NCBI RefSeq assembly: GCF_900156125.1
Contig: NZ_FTLX01000004.1
Coordinates: 248,001 to 312,000 of the forward strand
Source: Domibacillus enclensis
GTDB lineage: Bacteria > Bacillota > Bacilli > Bacillales > Domibacillaceae
Reading direction: 5' to 3'
DNA length: 64,000 nucleotides
Below the pieces are notes generated by a model. The model was not told the DNA's origin. It saw only the letters and a list, made by a program, of their open reading frames with translations, and ran no database searches. Below, one piece after another: positions 62,717 through 64,000 of the stretch (its first letter is position 1; each line of letters begins with the position of its first letter). The translations under genes and the position numbers were made by a program.

Positions 62717-63109
62717 GTCTTTAGATGAATCCATTGCCTTCATAAAATAAGCAGTTGGAAGCAGTACGCCGATACTGGCTTCGATCAAAGCGAAAAAGCG
62801 AATAGCGCCGACCGGGATTAGATCTCCATAGCCAACGGACAACAGAGTGACGCCGCTGAAGTAAAGAAGATTAAAGAAGGATTCGTCAGCGGGCTCCCCC
62901 GTGGATGAGCTTACGCGAAGAATAACCGTATGGAGGGAAAGGGCATAGTAAAGGATGGCAAAGCCAAGTGCGACGCCAAGCAATACAAAAAACAGCTTGA
63001 GAAACAAGGCCGTGCTGAACTGACTTTTTTTATACGTTTTATTCGTGAAAAAATAATATAAATTTCCAGCGATAAAAAGAAGGGCAATCGTGACTAAGAT
63101 GGTTGACAT
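62711..63109 (-). CDS. Two-pore-helix potassium channel
   Basis: A protein of 132 residues with an N-terminal helix, then a helix-pore-helix unit. The selectivity filter reads TLLSVGYGDL, a slight variant of TVGYG. It lacks a cytosolic RCK/TrkA domain, so it is a minimal channel that would assemble as a tetramer. It stands alone on the minus strand, facing the DoxX-like gene across a shared terminator. Gating is not readable. Confidence 0.85.
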   Translation of the reverse strand: MSTILVTIALLFIAGNLYYFFTNKTYKKSQFSTALFLKLFFVLLGVALGFAILYYALSLHTVILRVSSSTGEPADESFFNLLYFSGVTLLSVGYGDLIPVGAIRFFALIEASIGVLLPTAYFMKAMDSSKDK

Positions 63110-63290
63110 AATAAAAGAATTCCTCCTTCCTTCTTATTTGAACAAAAAGACCAGCTCTTAAACGTAAAAGAATGGATCTTATGCCGTTTCACTGCTTAAT
63201 AGAAGAAGGAGCAGAGTATTTCTTTAATGAGTAAAGCGAAACGAAGAAAAAAATGATACACTGTAAAAAAGAATGTTGGAGGGGAAAACG

Positions 63291-63464
63291 ATGACTGAAA
63301 AGAAAAAAATGTCGCTGCAGGAAGCGATGATGAAAAAGCTGGAAGAGAAAAAAGCACAAAACGCAGGCGGTAAAGGAAACGGCAGCTTTGACACTTCAAC
63401 TAAAAAGATGCAAAGCCAGCAAACGAAAAAGGTGACCAATTCTCGCCGTAAAATGGGCGTATAA
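63291..63464 (+). CDS. Small basic protein (57 aa)
   Basis: A cytosolic protein of 57 residues, rich in Lys and Gln. It starts MTEKKKMSLQEAMMKKLEEK, passes through AGGKGNGSFDTST and ends KKVTNSRRKMGV. It looks disordered or helical and could bind nucleic acid or ribosomes. I recall similar short Bacillus proteins but no named family. ATG 63291 follows GGAGGGG by 6 nt; the frame reaches back to 63273. Confidence 0.65.
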   Translation: MTEKKKMSLQEAMMKKLEEKKAQNAGGKGNGSFDTSTKKMQSQQTKKVTNSRRKMGV

Positions 63465-63504
63465 GCCATCAATTGAAAATAAACACACGGCGGCAGAGAT
63501 AGTG

Positions 63505-63591
63505 TGGTATACTCAATATACCATTTAACTATCCATGTTGATGCAGCCCTCTGCTTATTACAAGCAGGGGGCTTTCCGTTTTTATTTTTTT
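63505..63591 (+). ncRNA. Candidate small RNA or 3' element with terminator
   Basis: An extended -10 (TGG-TATACT, 63505-63513) is embedded in a 7-bp-arm palindrome (TGGTATA...TATACCA, 63505-63523). About 33 nt after the -10, GCCCTCTGCTT pairs with AAGCAGGGGGC (one mismatch), followed by T-rich sequence. A ~70-nt RNA could be made. The hairpin may otherwise simply terminate the 57-residue gene. Confidence 0.3.
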
Positions 63592-63599
63592 AGTGCGAA

Positions 63600-63632
63600 A
63601 AAAAAACAGACCCTCAAAAGAGAGCCTGTCAT
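63600..63632 (-). terminator. Terminator of the cold-shock gene
   Basis: On the minus strand ACAGGCTCTC pairs with GAGGGTCTGT (two G-U) and is followed by a run of nine T. Confidence 0.65.
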
Positions 63633-63647
63633 GTATAAAAAGTGAAA

Positions 63648-63848
63648 TTACGCTTTTTCTACGTTAGTTGCTTGTGGTCCACGTTGGCCAGCTTCAACAT
63701 CAAATGTTACTGCTTGACCTTCGTCTAAAGATTTGTAGCCTTCGCCTTGAATAGCTGAGAAATGAACGAATACGTCATCTCCAGATTCGCGCTCGATGAA
63801 ACCGAAACCTTTTTCTGCGTTAAACCATTTTACTTTACCTTGTTCCAT
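63648..63848 (-). CDS. Cold-shock protein, CspA/CspB family
   Basis: A cytosolic RNA chaperone of 66 residues with a single OB fold. RNP1 is KGFGFIE and RNP2 VFVHFSAI; the start [14 protein letters not shown] and the end [12 protein letters not shown] are typical. I chose the ATG at 63846-63848 behind GAGGAAACACAC; an in-frame GTG at 63878 lies in a hairpin. The leader is ~115 nt long from a sigma-A promoter (63964-63992), as usual for cold-shock genes that are controlled at the mRNA level. Confidence 0.94.
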   Translation of the reverse strand: MEQGKVKWFNAEKGFGFIERESGDDVFVHFSAIQGEGYKSLDEGQAVTFDVEAGQRGPQATNVEKA

Positions 63849-63863
63849 GTGTGTTTCCTCCTC

Positions 63864-63878
63864 GTGTGCTGTGCACAC
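63864..63878 (-). promoter_or_regulatory. Leader hairpin next to the csp ribosome site
   Basis: GTGTGC, three bases, GCACAC, directly before the GAGGAGG of the cold-shock gene. Confidence 0.4.
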
Positions 63879-63963
63879 ATTGTGTTACTATCCTTGCTCA
63901 ATACTTCGAGATGGAAAGTGTATCACTTAACAACTTTTTTCCGAACAAAAATAATTCTTCCTT

Positions 63964-63992
63964 ATCATAACAGGTGTTTATTAAAAATGCAA
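63964..63992 (-). promoter_or_regulatory. Sigma-A promoter of the cold-shock gene
   Basis: On the minus strand TTGCAT (63987-63992), 17 bp, TATGAT (63964-63969). Confidence 0.65.
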
Positions 63993-64000
63993 GCTGTCGT

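Overview
The window reads as chromosomal DNA of an aerobic, low-to-mid-GC Gram-positive bacterium of the Bacillaceae. Pointers are AAGGAGG-type ribosome binding sites, TTG/GTG starts, many intrinsic terminators, sigma-B-like promoters, a PerR-like box, a CcpA (CRE) site, QueF of the B. subtilis size, KipI/KipA/YcsF-type PxpBCA, and an ansR/ansA/ansB/mleN-like cluster arranged as I recall it from B. subtilis. The genus cannot be fixed from the sequence alone. I see no rRNA, tRNA, CRISPR array, prophage or intact insertion sequence.

Layout. 1-1000: the end of pabC facing a sigma-B-type stress protein. 1042-10605: a YesN/YesM-type two-component system, then a CRE-controlled carbohydrate ABC importer without its own ATPase, and a GH2 beta-galactosidase, closed by an array of 20-nt-spaced repeats. 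10815-10991: a small membrane protein. 11130-22312: a B12 riboswitch and a tightly overlapping 13-gene corrinoid operon (btuF, btuC, btuD-cbiZ fusion, cbiB, cobD, cobU, cobQ, cobS, cobC, a second cobU-like gene, a PduO-type adenosyltransferase, and a cblT/cblS-like pair). It combines cobinamide import and remodelling with salvage of alpha-ribazole, replacing the missing CobT. 22447-27023: a frameshifted PAS-GGDEF-EAL gene, a FapA/DUF342 protein and a lipoprotein with a structured leader. 27061-30273: hemolysin III, DUF1836, SDR, unknown and thioesterase genes.

30533-37845: a LysR regulator diverging from a sigma-54 activator, followed by a clear -24/-12 promoter, a long AT-rich leader holding a probable 46-residue peptide, and an omega-aminotransferase, a semialdehyde dehydrogenase, a YciI-like protein and an amino-acid permease. 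This looks like catabolism of an omega-amino acid or amine. 37943-44527: a small protein, two diguanylate cyclases, a membrane-anchored PstS-like protein and the 5-oxoprolinase genes pxpBCA. 44545-49613: panF/yhdT-like transport, DUF1206, lplJ, a non-coding repeat-like element and a cell-wall amidase.

49908-56510: a large-subunit catalase behind a PerR-like box, then divergent ansR and ansAB-mleN with two near-identical 19-bp operators. 56654-64000: mostly single genes (a small secreted protein, carbonic anhydrase, thioredoxin-like protein, queF, an SLH-GDSL surface protein of unusual composition, Fic, M50-like protease, a DoxX-like protein, a K+ channel, a 57-residue protein and a cold-shock protein).

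Functional themes are sugar uptake and hydrolysis, B12 salvage, and feeding of amino acids (asparagine, aspartate, 5-oxoproline, omega-amino acids) into central metabolism. Many starts were moved inward from the longest open frame to fit a ribosome binding site; these choices are stated in the entries. All functional names come from reading motifs and from memory of families; no database search was run.
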